15,168 bases of DNA from SYOC01 sp035575235 (lineage in GTDB: Bacteria; Desulfobacterota; Binatia; Bin18), in the NCBI GenBank assembly GCA_035575235.1, contig DATLYA010000092.1, forward strand, positions 1 through 15,168, in the 5' to 3' direction. The notes beneath the pieces were generated by a model that saw only the letters and a list, made by a program, of their open reading frames with translations, was not told the origin of the DNA and made no database searches. A program made the translations under genes and the position numbers. This document shows, piece by piece, positions 14,463 through 15,168 of this stretch. Each line of letters opens with the position of its first letter. The first letter of the stretch is position 1.

Positions 14463-14879
14463 ATGCCGGCTCCTGACACTTATCATGACGTCGTCAAGCG
14501 TGCTCTCATCAAGGACGGGTGGACTATCACTCACGATCCGTACACGCTCACTTTTGGACAGAGAAACGTGTTTGTAGACTTGGGGGCAGAACGAGTGTTG
14601 GCAGCCGAAAAAGGCCAGGAGAAAATCGCAGTCGAAATTAAAAGCTTTCAAGGTCCCTCGGACGTGCGTGAGTTGGAAATGGCGGTTGGACAATACGCGC
14701 TCTACCGAGCGCTGCTGAGCCGTTTTGAGCCTGAGCGAAAGCTCTTCCTTGCTGTTCCCTACAGCGTCTTTGTCAGTACTTTGGAGGAACCGATTGCCCG
14801 GCCGGTGATGGAAGATCTGACTATTGCGTGCCTTGCGTTCGACCCGCAGCAGGAGGCTATTGTCAAATGGAAACCGTAA
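14463..14879 (+). CDS. xisH: XisH family protein
   Basis: A 138-residue protein with the XisH hallmarks: DTYHDVVKRALIKDGWTITHDPY near the start, then FVDLGAERVLAAEKG and IAVEIKSFQGPSDVRELE. The Asp of VDLG with VEIK (E-x-K) gives a PD-(D/E)XK nuclease-like core. XisH was named in Anabaena as a factor controlling excision of the fdxN element. Most homologues lie in genomes without that element and their role is unsettled. The start is well supported by family alignment (MPAxDxYHD) despite the missing ribosome binding site. It overlaps the XisI start by 13 bases, the usual pairing. Confidence 0.85.
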   Translation: MPAPDTYHDVVKRALIKDGWTITHDPYTLTFGQRNVFVDLGAERVLAAEKGQEKIAVEIKSFQGPSDVRELEMAVGQYALYRALLSRFEPERKLFLAVPYSVFVSTLEEPIARPVMEDLTIACLAFDPQQEAIVKWKP

Positions 14880-15168
14880 AGCAGTACCGCGAGATTATCC
14901 AGCGCTTGATCCGCCAATACGCGCAGTACCGCTCCGCGCGCGGCGAGGTACAGGTTGAGGTGATCTTTGATGAAGCCAACGATCATTATGAGCTGAGCTA
15001 CGCGGGATGGAATGGACCGTATCGTATTCACGGCAGCGTCATCCACATTGATATCCGCCAAGAGAAGATTTGGATTCAACACGATGGGACGGAAGGCAGT
15101 ATTGCGGAAGAACTTGTCGCGGCGGGAGTGCCACGCGACCGCATCGTGCTGGCGTTCAAGCCGCCAGA
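14867..15168 (+). CDS. xisI: XisI family protein, cut by window end
   Basis: One hundred codons are visible out of about 111 usual for XisI. METVKQYREIIQRLIRQYAQ opens the protein. DHYELSYAGWNG, then IDIRQEKIWIQHDGTE and GIAxELVxxGVPxxxIVLAFKPP-type residues complete the match. XisI accompanies XisH and may act as its partner. AGGAGG lies about 11 bases before the ATG, inside the xisH coding sequence. The last few residues and the stop are outside the window. Confidence 0.85.
   Translation, partial: METVKQYREIIQRLIRQYAQYRSARGEVQVEVIFDEANDHYELSYAGWNGPYRIHGSVIHIDIRQEKIWIQHDGTEGSIAEELVAAGVPRDRIVLAFKPP

Overview
The window is a mid-GC bacterial fragment of accessory character. No rRNA, tRNA or CRISPR array was seen. 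The mix of amidohydrolase_3 and amidohydrolase_2 proteins, a DUF1329 protein, a MaoC protein and dispersed 'CGTCATGCCCGCGC' palindromes resembles uncultured deltaproteobacterial-like lineages (Binatota or Tectomicrobia type). That placement is an inference from gene content and is weak.

The main finding is at 1371-2195 on the minus strand. A two-domain thiosulfate sulfurtransferase (rhodanese) has an in-frame UGA exactly where the catalytic cysteine of its C-terminal active-site loop belongs. The reading frame continues for 41 well-conserved codons to a TAG. A perfect 7-bp hairpin with a GGC loop starts just after the UGA and fits the published rules for bacterial SECIS elements. Several other genes here end normally at TGA, so UGA is not reassigned. 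The simplest reading is a selenocysteine-containing sulfurtransferase; a fresh nonsense mutation is the main alternative.

Layout. 1-1281 (+): short ORFs, a small zinc-ribbon membrane protein, a 74-aa unknown and an isoprenylcysteine methyltransferase-like membrane protein. 1371-2195 (-): the sulfurtransferase, divergent from an OxlT-like MFS transporter (2355-3695). 3757-7254 (+): a YbaK-type deacylase broken by a frameshift near its start, then two amidohydrolases separated by a palindromic repeat. 7559-10364 (-): a compact EamA transporter, MaoC and DUF1329 operon, divergent from an XRE/MmyB-like regulator (10467-11327). 11347-11866 (-): a decayed locus made of a frameshifted TauD-type dioxygenase fragment joined to a truncated membrane protein. 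12015-12809 (+): a short-chain dehydrogenase. 13023-14214 (-): an SMP-30 family protein, a truncated PIN (VapC-like) toxin and a small antitoxin-like protein. 14463-end (+): a XisH-XisI pair, with XisI cut by the window edge.

Functionally the window mixes catabolic or detoxification enzymes (amidohydrolases, SDR, SMP-30, MaoC) with transporters and a local regulator. The remnants at 3757, 11347-11866 and 13921-14433 show recent gene turnover, and the XisHI and toxin-antitoxin genes fit an accessory region.
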